Shown here piece by piece: positions 50,890 to 59,998 of a stretch of DNA of 64,000 nucleotides (its first letter is position 1; every line of letters begins with the position of its first letter). The notes beneath the pieces are model-generated. The model was not told where the DNA came from and did no database searches. It worked only from the letters and a program-made list of their open reading frames with translations. Position numbers and translations under genes: made by a program. Origin of the DNA: Microbacterium hydrocarbonoxydans (lineage in GTDB: Bacteria; Actinomycetota; Actinomycetes; Actinomycetales; Microbacteriaceae); contig NZ_LR882982.1 in the NCBI RefSeq assembly GCF_904831005.1, positions 2,604,001 through 2,668,000 of the forward strand. The letters run 5' to 3'.

Positions 50890-51261
50890 TTCCATTCTCG
50901 TGCATGCAGAGGGAGGCGGCCCCGTCACCGTCACGAGGGGTAACGCGCGCAGACGGCGATCACTTCCCGCACGAGGGTCCGTGCACGAAAACGAGGGCCG
51001 AAAGATGCTTTCGCTACTCGATTCGCAGGTGTATCGGAGCGGCGCATCCGGGAAGGTCCGCCGCAATTTCGTGCAACGTATCCCGGTATACCGTTATGCC
51101 TAACGCGTTGATATGTCAGTCCCCAGCTGACCCCGCGTCGGACGGTTCGACCGTCCTGCGGAGGGAGAGTCACATCTCCTTCTGATCCCGAGGGGGGATG
51201 GGGTGGGAGCGCTGATCCCCAGTCAGCACCCACCCCCACAACCCGCCCTCGGGGGCTCCGT
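50890..51261. other. Intergenic region upstream of the ABC operon
   Basis: No gene seen. It holds a perfect palindrome CGGTATACCG (51084-51093), a short perfect hairpin GGACGGT-TCG-ACCGTCC (51140-51156) and a composite hairpin at its right end. The operon promoter must lie here, but I could not identify a clear -35/-10 pair on the minus strand. Confidence 0.6.
51187..51253 (-). terminator. Three-tier composite hairpin after the membrane-protein gene
   Basis: Three nested stems share one axis: CCCGAGGG (51187-51194) with CCCTCGGG (51246-51253); GGGGTGGG (51200-51207) with CCCACCCC (51229-51236); and GCTGA (51211-51215) with TCAGC (51223-51227). The outer stem begins eight bases past the stop of the minus-strand gene, so it most simply acts as a terminator, although the fold is unusually elaborate. 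Confidence 0.7.
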
Positions 51262-52395
51262 TCAGGACGAACGCGACCAGAACCAGAAGATCGTGAAGCC
51301 CACCACGAGAACGATCGGCAGCCAGCGGCCGCTGCGCTTGAGTCGACGGCCTTCCTGCGCCACACCGGGCGGCGGTGCGAGCAGGCCCGCGGGCGCCGCG
51401 AACGGCAGCTGATCGGAAGCGGTCGGCGACGTGTCCGCGAGCGGGCTCGACGCCGTGGCAGCGGCGGCCGACCCCTCGGCGAGCAGGCGATCGTCACGCC
51501 AGCGTGCCCACTGCTCGAACTTGGTCAGCAGCGCGCCGACGGCCCCGAACAGCCACGCCCAGTTCGCCGGATCGAGGGTCGTCACCTTGCGCTGCGTGTA
51601 GAGGAAGAGCCAGTCGTCGACGATCTCGACGTCGAGTTCGGCGGCGTTGTCGATGAAGCGCGCCATGATGTCGGGCGTGAACAGGTAGAGCGCGTCCTGC
51701 TCGTACCCGGTCGGGCAGTAGAGCGTGAAGTACCGGTCGAAGTCGCCCTCGAGCGACAGGCGCTGCTCTCGCTGGAAGGCGGCGGGCAGGTTCGAGCCGA
51801 ACCCGTTGTTGCCCTTGGCGTCGAGCACGATGTTCGGCAGCGGCACATCGAGCTTCACCGCGACGTAGCCCCACCGGTGCGTGGTCGCGTTCTTGCCCGA
51901 CCCTGTCGTGTACTGGAAGTTGCCGAACTCGACGAAGCGGGGGCGGTCGCCGCGCACCAGGTCGGTCGCGACTCGCGAGTGGCCGAGGCCGAACACCATC
52001 CCCGGCAGCTGCGGATCCGCGACTCGGGCTTCATACGACATGCCGTTCGCCCGAGCGAACGCGTCGAGACGGTATCTCGTCACGCGCGCACGCCGCCAGC
52101 TGACCACGGCGATCACGGCCACGGCGATCCCGATGCCGCCGAAGACGAACAGGCCGAGGCCGCCGATGCCGGAGGACCCCGGAGCGGTCAGGAACGAGAT
52201 CATGGTCGAGGCCAGGATCGGAACCGCGACGACCAGGACGATCGCGACCACTACGAAGGCGATGATCGATGACGCCGCGAGGCCGGTCGATCCCTTCGAG
52301 CGGAGCTCGGAGGAGAAGGCGCTGACGGCGCGCGGATCGACGGCGTCGGTGAGAGCGCGCGCGTCGAACGACGGGGCCGGCTGCGGCGCGCTCAT
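51262..52395 (-). CDS. Membrane protein, hypothetical
   Basis: Protein of 377 residues. Two membrane helices near the N-terminus (about residues 38-65 and 75-97, IIAFVVVAIVLVVAVPILAS and FVFGGIGIAVAVIAVVSW), a soluble central domain of about 200 residues (FANLV-like region RFVEFGNFQYTTGSGKN, then GYVAVKLDVPLPNIVLDAKG), an Ala/Pro/Ser-rich linker and a final helix (WLPIVLVVGFTIFWFW). I do not recognise the central domain. It overlaps the gene at 52392 by four bases. Confidence 0.8.
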   Translation of the reverse strand: MSAPQPAPSFDARALTDAVDPRAVSAFSSELRSKGSTGLAASSIIAFVVVAIVLVVAVPILASTMISFLTAPGSSGIGGLGLFVFGGIGIAVAVIAVVSWRRARVTRYRLDAFARANGMSYEARVADPQLPGMVFGLGHSRVATDLVRGDRPRFVEFGNFQYTTGSGKNATTHRWGYVAVKLDVPLPNIVLDAKGNNGFGSNLPAAFQREQRLSLEGDFDRYFTLYCPTGYEQDALYLFTPDIMARFIDNAAELDVEIVDDWLFLYTQRKVTTLDPANWAWLFGAVGALLTKFEQWARWRDDRLLAEGSAAAATASSPLADTSPTASDQLPFAAPAGLLAPPPGVAQEGRRLKRSGRWLPIVLVVGFTIFWFWSRSS

Positions 52396-53300
52396 CGGTT
52401 CACCTCGTCGGCGTTCCACGTGAGATCCGCGTTCTCGCCGATCGAGAACGCCTCGAGGTGCTCGTCGGCGCAGAGTGCGGCGATGAGCTCTGTCGTTCCC
52501 GCCACGATCGTCGAGTCGTAGTCGACTTCGGTCACGAGCACCCAGGCATGATCGTCGGGCCACAGGATGCTCGGGCTCTGCGCCGAGGGCGGGAAGCCAT
52601 GGGCTTCTGCCGGCCGGTCTCGCCACGGCACGCCGAGCACCCACTCCGGGGTTCCGAAGACACTGAGCTCGCCCCGGAAGAGCACGTGATCGCGACCGGG
52701 CAGATGAAGGCGGGGGCCCTCCGATATCTCGCGGGGGAGGATGCCCTGCTGCCAGGTGGGCTTGCGGAAGACGTTGTTGAACGGATCGTGCACGCTGCGG
52801 TCGAGCATCGCCTGATGGTTCGGGTCGTCGCTGAAGGTGAGGAATGCCCGCGACGGCGTGTGGCCGAGGTGGCCGAGGAGCCCGCCGTGCCCCTCCCAGA
52901 GCGCGGCGAAGCCGGCATCCGGAGTGCCGGTGTGCGCGAGCAGGTGCGTCGCGATGGCGGCGAACACCTCGGCCGACAGCTCTCCCTCGATCGGCGCGAA
53001 GAACTCGCGGCCGTCGGGTGCGATCCTGGTGCGCCAGTCGGCGTCGATCGGCGTGCGCACGATGCTCCGCCATTGCGCGAGCGGATGCAGGGTCGTGCCG
53101 AACGCCGAGGCGGCATCCGCCCACGTCGCCGCCTGCTCGGGCACCGCGCTGCCGGCGACCGGGCGCACGATCGCCGGATGAAGCACTCGCGCATATGCCG
53201 GAAAGCCGTGCGGGACGACCGAGTGCATGCTCGCGGTCATCGAGTCGTCGAGACGATCGCGCAGCCACTCTCCGGCCGACGTGTCAGAGGTCCACTGCAT
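52392..53300 (-). CDS. Hypothetical soluble protein
   Basis: Protein of about 302 residues with no signal peptide or membrane helix. Recurrent features are WLRDRLDDSM near the start, VPHGFPAYARVLHPAI, HPLAQWRSIVRTPIDAD, ILWPDDHAWVLVTEVDYDST and TTELIAALCADEHLEAF. I recognise the style from actinobacteria only and can name no function. ATG at 53300 has GGAG three bases upstream; a GTG at 53309 is an alternative. Translational coupling with the membrane-protein gene suggests the two work together. Confidence 0.8.
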   Translation of the reverse strand: MQWTSDTSAGEWLRDRLDDSMTASMHSVVPHGFPAYARVLHPAIVRPVAGSAVPEQAATWADAASAFGTTLHPLAQWRSIVRTPIDADWRTRIAPDGREFFAPIEGELSAEVFAAIATHLLAHTGTPDAGFAALWEGHGGLLGHLGHTPSRAFLTFSDDPNHQAMLDRSVHDPFNNVFRKPTWQQGILPREISEGPRLHLPGRDHVLFRGELSVFGTPEWVLGVPWRDRPAEAHGFPPSAQSPSILWPDDHAWVLVTEVDYDSTIVAGTTELIAALCADEHLEAFSIGENADLTWNADEVNR

Positions 53301-53496
53301 GCGCTCCACGGTACCTGCGAGGCATCACTCGGCCGCCCGCGGCGACGGCCGGTCTCGAAAGGCGTTCGGACGAATCGCGGCGGGGGCGGGTGCGTCTGCT
53401 TGTTTTCGTCTCGCGCGGGCGGCACGGATCCGGGGTGCCCGAGACGCCCGATCGCGGCGACCGAACGCGTGCCGACGACACCCCCATAATCGGAAC

Positions 53497-53856
53497 GTGA
53501 CCTCCTCTGCATCCATCCCCTCGCTCGACGGCCGCCGGTTCCGCATGGTCTCCTCGACCACGTCGGCGGTCGACCCGGATGCTCCGAGCGAGTTCGTCTA
53601 TCAGGAGCGCGACGGTGCGATCTGGGGCGACTACTCGGGCGACACCGTGACGTTCGGCCGCTTCGTCGGCACTCGCACCGGCGACTCCATCTGGGTGTCG
53701 TTCGTGCATGTGCTCGTCGCCGACGGCACCGTGGTCACGGGCGACGGCGAGAGCGAGCTCGAGCTCACAGACGACGGACGCATCCGTCTCGTCGAGCACT
53801 ACGAGATGCATGGGCTGCCGCAGCTCAGCGTGTGCGAAGAGGTCGCTGCGGCCTGA
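53497..53856 (+). CDS. Small hypothetical protein (beta-strand-rich)
   Basis: Protein of 119 residues starting at a GTG (53497). It reads LDGRRFRMVSST, FVYQERDGAIWGDYSGDTV, FGRFVGTRTGDSIWVSFVHV and DGRIRLVEHYEM, a repeated-strand pattern seen in small bacterial proteins sometimes mis-named N-acetylglutamate synthase. There is no sign of that activity. The open frame upstream of the GTG lies over other genes and is not used. Convergent with the Lrp gene. Confidence 0.75.
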   Translation: MTSSASIPSLDGRRFRMVSSTTSAVDPDAPSEFVYQERDGAIWGDYSGDTVTFGRFVGTRTGDSIWVSFVHVLVADGTVVTGDGESELELTDDGRIRLVEHYEMHGLPQLSVCEEVAAA

Positions 53857-53954
53857 GTGCGGGGCGTTTCGTCTCGGTCGGCTTCGCCGTCCTCGCTCAA
53901 CGTACGGGGTGGCGGGCGGAGGGGAGGGCGTCCTCGCTCGACGAACGGGTGGGG

Positions 53955-54542
53955 TCAGCGTGGCGGCAGCGTGTCGCGTCCTGGGGAGGCCGGCGTCCAG
54001 CGGGTCATGCCGAGGGACGCCTGCGGCTCGCGCTCAGGCAGGTCGGACGGAAGCAGGAACGACCGTCGCACGACCTCGTCGAGCACCACCACGCTGACGA
54101 CCGTGCGCACCTCGGGCAGCTGCGCGATCACGCCGGTGGAGAACTCGTGCACGCCGCTCACGTCGACCGCGCGGATCAGCAGCATCGCGTCGTGCTCGCC
54201 CGTGGTGATCGCGCACCATTCGACGTCGGGCATCTCGACGATGCGGTCGCGGAACGACGCCCAGGCCTGCGGATGCACCGTGACGAAGACCAGCGCGCCG
54301 ATCGACAGCCCCGCCTTGGCCTGGTCGACCTGTGCGCTGAAGCCGGTGATGACGCCGTCCTGCATCAGGTTCTCGACGCGCGTGTACGCGTTGGCCCGCG
54401 AGATGCCGACCGTCTCGGCGAGAGCGGCGATCGAGATGCGACCGTTATCGCGAAGCGTCTCGAGGATTCTGTATCCGATGTCGTCCAGTGGGGTGGCACT
54501 TCGTCCAGATTGCCTCACAGCTTCGTCGCTCTTGGTGGACAC
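53955..54542 (-). CDS. AsnC/Lrp family transcriptional regulator
   Basis: Regulator of 195 residues. N-terminal helix-turn-helix (DDIGYRILETLRDNGRISIA, then ALAETVGISRANAYTRVENL) and a C-terminal ligand-binding domain (GLSIGALVFVTVHPQAW, AITTGEHDAMLLIRAVD). I choose the GTG at 54542 because GAGGAG lies five bases upstream; longer frames lack one. It is divergent from the second peptide-type ABC operon and probably controls it. Confidence 0.92.
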   Translation of the reverse strand: MSTKSDEAVRQSGRSATPLDDIGYRILETLRDNGRISIAALAETVGISRANAYTRVENLMQDGVITGFSAQVDQAKAGLSIGALVFVTVHPQAWASFRDRIVEMPDVEWCAITTGEHDAMLLIRAVDVSGVHEFSTGVIAQLPEVRTVVSVVVLDEVVRRSFLLPSDLPEREPQASLGMTRWTPASPGRDTLPPR

Positions 54543-54608
54543 AATGCTCCTCACGGGCTGGCTCTTGGACAGACTGTGGTGACGTCTGCATTCTTGCTGG
54601 ACACATAG
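54532..54608. promoter_or_regulatory. Three phased TTG..GGACA repeats (putative Lrp-type operators)
   Basis: GGAC cores at 54537, 54567 and 54599 lie in TTGGTGGACACA, CTTGGACAGAC and TTGCTGGACACA. They are spaced 30 and 32 bases apart, about three helical turns each. The first overlaps the start codon of the Lrp gene and the third lies between the -35 and -10 of the downstream operon, which fits regulation of both. Confidence 0.5.
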
Positions 54609-54619
54609 TCCCATACAAT
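54591..54619 (+). promoter_or_regulatory. Promoter of the second ABC operon
   Basis: -35-like TTCTTG (54591-54596), 17-base spacer, -10 TACAAT (54614-54619), about 70 bases upstream of the lipoprotein start. The -10 is strong, the -35 weak, which fits an activated or repressed promoter. Confidence 0.5.
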
Positions 54620-54690
54620 GCGAATCTGATCACCGGTCGTCCACCCGGCGTCGACCGAACCCGATGAACTCCTCGCCCTTGGAGGCCCAT

Positions 54691-56277
54691 ATGTCGTCAC
54701 GTCGCAGCACGTCCGTCATCGCGATCGGAGCCGTCGCGCTCCTCGCCCTCGCTGGTTGCTCCGGTGGCAACTCGGCGAACAACAGCGCAGAGTCGTCCGG
54801 CTCGGACTCGCTCGTCATCGACACCGCCTTCTCGATCGAGACCGCCGACCCGGGTCACACTTACGACCCGACCGGCAACATGATCGCGAAGGCCCTGTAC
54901 GAGACCCTGGTCGACTTCGAGGGTTCAGACGTCTCGACACCGGTTCCGGGACTCGCGTCATGGGAGCAGAACGACGAGGCGACCGAGTTCACCTTCACGC
55001 TCGAGGGAGACCGGGTCTTCTCCGACGGCTCGCCGATCGAGGCGAAGGACGTGGTCTTCACGCTGCAGCGCATCCAGGGCATGACCGATGCCAAGCCGAA
55101 CTTCCTCCTCGGAGGGCTCACGGTCACCGAGGTCGACGAGAAGACGATCTCGATCACGTCCGAGACGCCGCTGCTGCAGCTGCCCGCGATCCTCGCGAAC
55201 CCCGCGCTCGGCATCGTCAACTCCGATGTCGTGATGGAGAACGGTGGATCGATCGACGGATCCGACAGCGCGCAGAGCTTCCTCGACGGCGAGTCGGCAG
55301 GTTCGGGCCCGTTCGTGCTCGACACCCTCGACCTCTCGTCGCAGGTCGTGCTCACCAAGAGCGACGAGTACAACGGCGACGAGGAGGCCGAGTTCGGCCG
55401 CGTCGTCGTGCGCAACGTGTCGGAGAGCGCCACGCAGCTCGCCAACCTCAAGGGCGGCGACTCGATGGTCGCGATGGACCTCAACGGCGACCAGGTCTCG
55501 GGCCTCGGCGATGGACTGAACGTCGACTCGGTGCCGTCCGGTCAGACGATCTTCCTGCTGCTCAACCAGTCCGAGGCCGTCGCGGGTGAGCTCGCGAACG
55601 TCAAGATCGCCGAGGCGATCCGCTACGCGCTCGATTACGACGCTCTGCTGGAGCTCGCGGGTGCAGGTGCCGTGCAGGCGACGGGTGTCATTCCTCCCGG
55701 ATTCGAGGGTGCTCTCGAGACCGGCGTCGAGCAGGACCTCGACAAGGCGGAGGCGGCGCTCGCCGAGGCCGGTTACACGGGTCAGACGCTGAAGCTGCAG
55801 TTCCCGAACGACTACCCGGTCGGCGGCGTGGAGTTCACCCCTCTCGCCGAGCGCATCCAGGCGCAGCTCGAGGATGCCGGCATCTCGGTGGAACTCGCCC
55901 CGGCGCCCTTCGCCACCGAGCTCGACGCGTACGTCAACGGCACCGAGGGCTTCGGCCTGTGGTTCTGGGGTCCCGACTACGCGGACTCGGCCAACTTCCT
56001 CCCCTTCGCTCCCGGCCTGAAGGTCGGTCTGCGCGCGGGATGGGCTGCCGAGGCGAACCCCGAGATCGCGGGCATCGCAGCCGGTGCCGCTGCCGCGACC
56101 GACGAGGCCCAGCGCAGCGACGCCTTCACCTCGTTCGCCGAGGCGATGCAGACCGAGGGCCCCTTCGTGCCGCTGATCGTGCCGGGTCGCAACATCGCTG
56201 CCGCCGATGCCGTCACCGGCGCCGTGTACAACTCGGTGTGGGAGATGGACATCGCCGAGATCACGCCCGCCGGCTGA
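54691..56277 (+). CDS. ABC transporter substrate-binding lipoprotein (SBP_bac_5)
   Basis: Solute-binding lipoprotein of 528 residues, first gene of the plus-strand operon. Signal peptide with lipobox LALAGC followed by a Gly/Ser/Asn linker. Family features are FSIETADPGHTYDPTGNM, ALYETLVDF and FSDGSPIEAKDVVFTLQRI. The ATG at 54691 has GGAGG six bases upstream; an ATG at 54664 would add nine residues. The imported compound is probably a peptide, opine or similar. Confidence 0.94.
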   Translation: MSSRRSTSVIAIGAVALLALAGCSGGNSANNSAESSGSDSLVIDTAFSIETADPGHTYDPTGNMIAKALYETLVDFEGSDVSTPVPGLASWEQNDEATEFTFTLEGDRVFSDGSPIEAKDVVFTLQRIQGMTDAKPNFLLGGLTVTEVDEKTISITSETPLLQLPAILANPALGIVNSDVVMENGGSIDGSDSAQSFLDGESAGSGPFVLDTLDLSSQVVLTKSDEYNGDEEAEFGRVVVRNVSESATQLANLKGGDSMVAMDLNGDQVSGLGDGLNVDSVPSGQTIFLLLNQSEAVAGELANVKIAEAIRYALDYDALLELAGAGAVQATGVIPPGFEGALETGVEQDLDKAEAALAEAGYTGQTLKLQFPNDYPVGGVEFTPLAERIQAQLEDAGISVELAPAPFATELDAYVNGTEGFGLWFWGPDYADSANFLPFAPGLKVGLRAGWAAEANPEIAGIAAGAAAATDEAQRSDAFTSFAEAMQTEGPFVPLIVPGRNIAAADAVTGAVYNSVWEMDIAEITPAG

Positions 56278-56290
56278 TCGGAGCTGACTC

Positions 56291-57352
56291 ATGACGACGG
56301 TGGCCGTGCGGCGGCAAGCACAGCGTCGCAGGTCGCCGCTCGTCGGATACCTGCTGCGCCGGATCGGCACTTCGCTGCTCCTTCTCGTGGGGGTCACGAT
56401 CGTGACCTTCGCGCTCACGAACCTCGTGCCGGGCGACCCCGTGTCGGCGGCGCTGGGTGAGGGAGCATCACAGAACCCCGAGACGCGCGAGGCGTTCATC
56501 AAGGCCCAGGGCCTCGATCAGCCGCTGTTCGTGCAGTACTTCATCTACATGGGGAACCTCCTTCGCGGAGACCTCGGCACGTCGCTGGTGACCGGGCGAC
56601 CGGTCACCAGCGACGTGGCCACCGCAGTGCCGGCGACGATCGAGATCGCGATCGGCGCCATCATCCTCAGCCTCGCGGTCAGCGTCGTGCTCGGAACCCT
56701 CGCGGCGTATCGTCGCGGACTCGTCACCGACCAGGTGATCCGCATCGTGACGCTGATCGGCCTGAGCGTGCCGACGTTCTGGCTCGCGCTGGTCAGCTTC
56801 TACGTGTTCTTCCTCGAGCTGCGCATCGCCCCGGGGTCGGGTCGTATCTCTCCGTCGATCACGCCGCCGCCCCGCGTCACCGGGCTCTACACGGTGGACT
56901 ATCTGCTCAACGGAGACGGCGTCGGATTCGCCGACGCGCTCGCCCACCTCGCTCTGCCGGTCATGGTGCTGTCGCTCGTGACGATCGGTCTGCTGACCCG
57001 CTTCATCCGCACCTCGGTGCTCGAGGTGCTCGGCAGCGACTACGTGCGAGCAGCTCGCGCGAAGGGTCTTCCCGCGATGCGGGTGATCCTCGACTACGTG
57101 CTGCGCGGAGCATCGCTTCCGATCCTCACCGTGGTCGGTGTGGCATTCGGAGCACTGCTCTCGGGCACCGTGCTCGTCGAGTCGGTGTTCGCCTGGCCGG
57201 GGCTCGGCACCTACGCCTACAACTCGGCCGCGAACCTCGACCTGCCCGGCATCATGGGCGTCGGTCTCGTCGTCGGCTTCATCTACCTCCTCATCAACTT
57301 CGTCGTCGACCTTCTGTACGGCGTCCTCGACCCGAGAGTGAGGATCGCATGA
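56291..57352 (+). CDS. ABC transporter permease (DppB-like)
   Basis: Permease of 353 residues. It begins with a basic lead (RRQAQRRRSPLVGYLLRR), then helix 1 and the NLVPGDPVSAALG motif. The C-terminal region reads ESVFAWPGLGTYAYNSA, typical of DppB/OppB. Follows the binding protein by 13 bases and overlaps the next permease by four. Confidence 0.94.
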   Translation: MTTVAVRRQAQRRRSPLVGYLLRRIGTSLLLLVGVTIVTFALTNLVPGDPVSAALGEGASQNPETREAFIKAQGLDQPLFVQYFIYMGNLLRGDLGTSLVTGRPVTSDVATAVPATIEIAIGAIILSLAVSVVLGTLAAYRRGLVTDQVIRIVTLIGLSVPTFWLALVSFYVFFLELRIAPGSGRISPSITPPPRVTGLYTVDYLLNGDGVGFADALAHLALPVMVLSLVTIGLLTRFIRTSVLEVLGSDYVRAARAKGLPAMRVILDYVLRGASLPILTVVGVAFGALLSGTVLVESVFAWPGLGTYAYNSAANLDLPGIMGVGLVVGFIYLLINFVVDLLYGVLDPRVRIA

Positions 57353-58260
57353 GCCGCATCGACTCGGCATCCGGCCCGTGGCGGTTCCGCGTCCGCTGGC
57401 CGCGCGCCTGGCGCACGCCCCTCGGCGTGATCGGCACGGTGATCGCGGGTGCGTGGATCATCGTCGCCTTCACCGCGCAGTGGTGGGTGCCGTACGGCCC
57501 CAACGCCCAGGTCCTCCCGCGCCTGCAGGCACCGGGCATCGACACGCTGCTCGGCACCGACGGCAACGGCCGCGACATCTTCTCCCGCCTGATGACCGGT
57601 GCGACCGTGAGCCTGCCGCTCGCGCTCATGCTCGTGATCGCCGCGATGATCATCGGAACGGTGATCGGCGCCGTCGCCGGGTACTTCGGCGGCTGGGTCG
57701 ATGAGACGCTGATGCGCATCACCGACCTGTTCATGGCGTTCCCGACCGTCATCCTCGCCATGGTGGTGGCGGCATCCCTCGGCCCGTCGCTGTTCAACGC
57801 GGTGATCGCGGCGATCGTCGTCTCGTGGCCGCAGTACTCACGAGTGACCCGCAGCATCGTGCTCGGACTCCGCGGGCAGAACTACGTGATCGCGGGTCGC
57901 CTGCTCGGTCATTCGCCGCTGCGGACCCTGTTCGTCGACATCCTGCCGAACATCGCGGGCCCCGTGCTGGTGCTCGCGACGCTCGACATCGGTGCGGCGA
58001 TCCTGCTGCTCTCGGGCCTCTCATTCCTGGGTCTCGGTGCGCAGCCTCCGACCGCCGAGTGGGGGTCGATGATCTCCGCGGCGATGCAGAACTTCGACGC
58101 CTGGTGGCTCGGGGTCTTCCCGGGTCTCGCGATCCTCACCGTGGTGCTCGCCTTCAACTTCCTGGGTGACGCGATGCGCGACATCCTCGACCCGACGGCC
58201 GAGGTCACTCACGAGAAGCAGGCCGATCACGTGGCCTCTGCGAAGGGAGCGGCAGCATGA
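57349..58260 (+). CDS. ABC transporter permease (DppC-like)
   Basis: Permease of 303 residues with a typical DppC core: LLGTDGNGRDIFSRLMTGA near the N-terminus and LSFLGLGAQPPTAEWGSMI near the end. Four-base overlaps link it to both neighbours. The C-terminus is a charged tail (EVTHEKQADHVASAKG). Confidence 0.94.
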   Translation: MSRIDSASGPWRFRVRWPRAWRTPLGVIGTVIAGAWIIVAFTAQWWVPYGPNAQVLPRLQAPGIDTLLGTDGNGRDIFSRLMTGATVSLPLALMLVIAAMIIGTVIGAVAGYFGGWVDETLMRITDLFMAFPTVILAMVVAASLGPSLFNAVIAAIVVSWPQYSRVTRSIVLGLRGQNYVIAGRLLGHSPLRTLFVDILPNIAGPVLVLATLDIGAAILLLSGLSFLGLGAQPPTAEWGSMISAAMQNFDAWWLGVFPGLAILTVVLAFNFLGDAMRDILDPTAEVTHEKQADHVASAKGAAA

Positions 58261-59132
58261 GCGCCCCGGCCCGCACGAGTGCACTGAGCATCCGCGATCT
58301 CACGATCGAGATCGGACGCCCGCTCGTGCACGGCGTCTCGCTCGACCTCGAGGCCGGTCGCATCCACGGCCTCGCCGGCGAATCCGGATCGGGCAAGACC
58401 CTCACCTCGCTCGCCGTGCTCGGGCTCCTGCCGCGGCAGGCGCGCACCGGCGGATCCATCACGCTCGCGGGGGAGGAGCTGGTCGGCATGCGCCGTCGGG
58501 CTCTGAATCGCATCCGGGGCCGTCGCATCGCGATGATCTTCCAGGACCCCTCGGCGTCGCTGCATCCGCAGCTGCCCATCGGGCGCCAGCTCACCGACCA
58601 CATGCGCGTGCACCTCGGCCTGCGGGGCGAGGCCGCGAGGGCACGGGCGATCGAACTGCTCGAGACGGTGCAGGTGCCGAATCCGGATGCTGCGCTGAAG
58701 CGGTATCCGCACCAGTTCTCCGGCGGACAGCGTCAGCGCATCGCGATCGCGTGTGCTCTGGCGTGCGACCCCGAGGTGCTGCTGGCCGACGAGCCGACCA
58801 CCGCGCTCGACGTCACGGTGCAGGCCGGCATCCTGCGGCTGCTGCGTGACCTCGCGACCGAGCGCGACCTGGCGGTGCTGCTCGTCACCCACGACCTGGG
58901 GGTGATGAGCGCGATCGCCGATGAGGTCGCCGTGATGAAGAACGGGCACATCGTCGAGCGGGCCGACCGCGAGACGCTGTTCCGCGACCCGCAGCACGAG
59001 TACACCCGCACGCTGCTCGCGGCCCTGCCGGGGTCGAAGCTCGCGAACGTCGATGCGGATCCCGCGCTGCTCGATCCGGTGCTGCCGGAGTCGGCCGCGC
59101 ACGACGCCGAAGAGGAGGCCCGAGATGAGTGA
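58257..59132 (+). CDS. ABC transporter ATP-binding protein (DppD-like)
   Basis: ATPase of 291 residues. Walker A GESGSGKTL, Q-loop MIFQDPSASLHPQLPI, signature FSGGQRQR, Walker B VLLADEP and VLLVTHD H-loop. The C-terminal extension DPQHEYTRTLLAALPGSK is the oligopeptide-type motif. Eight-base overlap with the following ATPase. Confidence 0.94.
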   Translation: MSAPARTSALSIRDLTIEIGRPLVHGVSLDLEAGRIHGLAGESGSGKTLTSLAVLGLLPRQARTGGSITLAGEELVGMRRRALNRIRGRRIAMIFQDPSASLHPQLPIGRQLTDHMRVHLGLRGEAARARAIELLETVQVPNPDAALKRYPHQFSGGQRQRIAIACALACDPEVLLADEPTTALDVTVQAGILRLLRDLATERDLAVLLVTHDLGVMSAIADEVAVMKNGHIVERADRETLFRDPQHEYTRTLLAALPGSKLANVDADPALLDPVLPESAAHDAEEEARDE

Positions 59133-59964
59133 AGTCGCCGTCCTCGACGCGCAGGGAGTCGTCGTGCGGTACCCCGGGAGCCCGCCGGTGGTCGCCGTCG
59201 ACGGCGTCTCGCTGACCGTCGCCCCCGGAGAGACCGTCGCGCTCGTGGGCGAGTCCGGCAGCGGAAAATCGAGTCTTGCCCGCGCGGTCGTCGGCATCGA
59301 GAAGCTCGCCGGCGGAGAGGTGCGCTTCCGCGATGTGCCGGTGAAGCCGCTCGGCATCCGTCGACGCGACCTCGCTCTCACCGGCATCCAGATGGTGTTC
59401 CAGGATCCGTCGACCTCGCTGAACCCGCGTCGACGCGTGGGTGATCAGATCGCCGACGGCATCGCGACCGCTCGCGCACGAGGTGCCGAGGGATCGACCG
59501 TGTCGGAGTGGCTCGACCGCGTGGGGCTGCCGGCCGAGGTCGCGACACGGTATCCGCATCAGTTCTCGGGCGGGCAGAAGCAGCGCCTCGCGATCGCTCG
59601 GGCGCTCGCCGCGCGGCCGTCGCTGCTGGTCGCCGACGAGCCGATCTCGGCGCTCGACGCCTCGACCCAGACCAGCGTGGCGGGTCTCATGCGCGATCTC
59701 GTGGCGGAATCAGGTGCGGGGATGCTGTTCATCTCGCACGACCTCGCCGTGGTGCGCCGCATCGCCGACCGCACGTTCGTGATGTTCGCCGGTCGGGTGC
59801 TCGAAGCCGGGGCCACCGACCGTGTGTGGTCTGCACCGCAGCATCCGTACACCCAGGCGCTGCTCGCCGCGATCCCCGAGCCCGACGGTGCAGGTCGCAT
59901 TCCTGCAGCACCGTCGAGCGACGAGCGCGCAGTGTGGTCGGAGGTCGCGCCGGTCCTCGACTGA
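59125..59964 (+). CDS. ABC transporter ATP-binding protein (DppF-like)
   Basis: ATPase of 279 residues, last gene of the operon. Walker A GESGSGKSS, Q-loop MVFQDPSTSLNPRRRV, signature FSGGQKQR, Walker B LLVADEP and LFISHD H-loop. The start at 59125 (MSEVAVLDAQ) overlaps the upstream gene by eight bases. The open frame runs further back but only inside that gene. Confidence 0.94.
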   Translation: MSEVAVLDAQGVVVRYPGSPPVVAVDGVSLTVAPGETVALVGESGSGKSSLARAVVGIEKLAGGEVRFRDVPVKPLGIRRRDLALTGIQMVFQDPSTSLNPRRRVGDQIADGIATARARGAEGSTVSEWLDRVGLPAEVATRYPHQFSGGQKQRLAIARALAARPSLLVADEPISALDASTQTSVAGLMRDLVAESGAGMLFISHDLAVVRRIADRTFVMFAGRVLEAGATDRVWSAPQHPYTQALLAAIPEPDGAGRIPAAPSSDERAVWSEVAPVLD

Positions 59965-59998
59965 GGGGGGCGGCGTCCGCGCGGGCGGCATCGGCTGC

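Noticed and set aside
51084..51093. CGGTATACCG as the operator of the first ABC operon
   Set aside because: It is a perfect but short palindrome about 195 bases from the first gene, with no regulator next to it, so no assignment is made.
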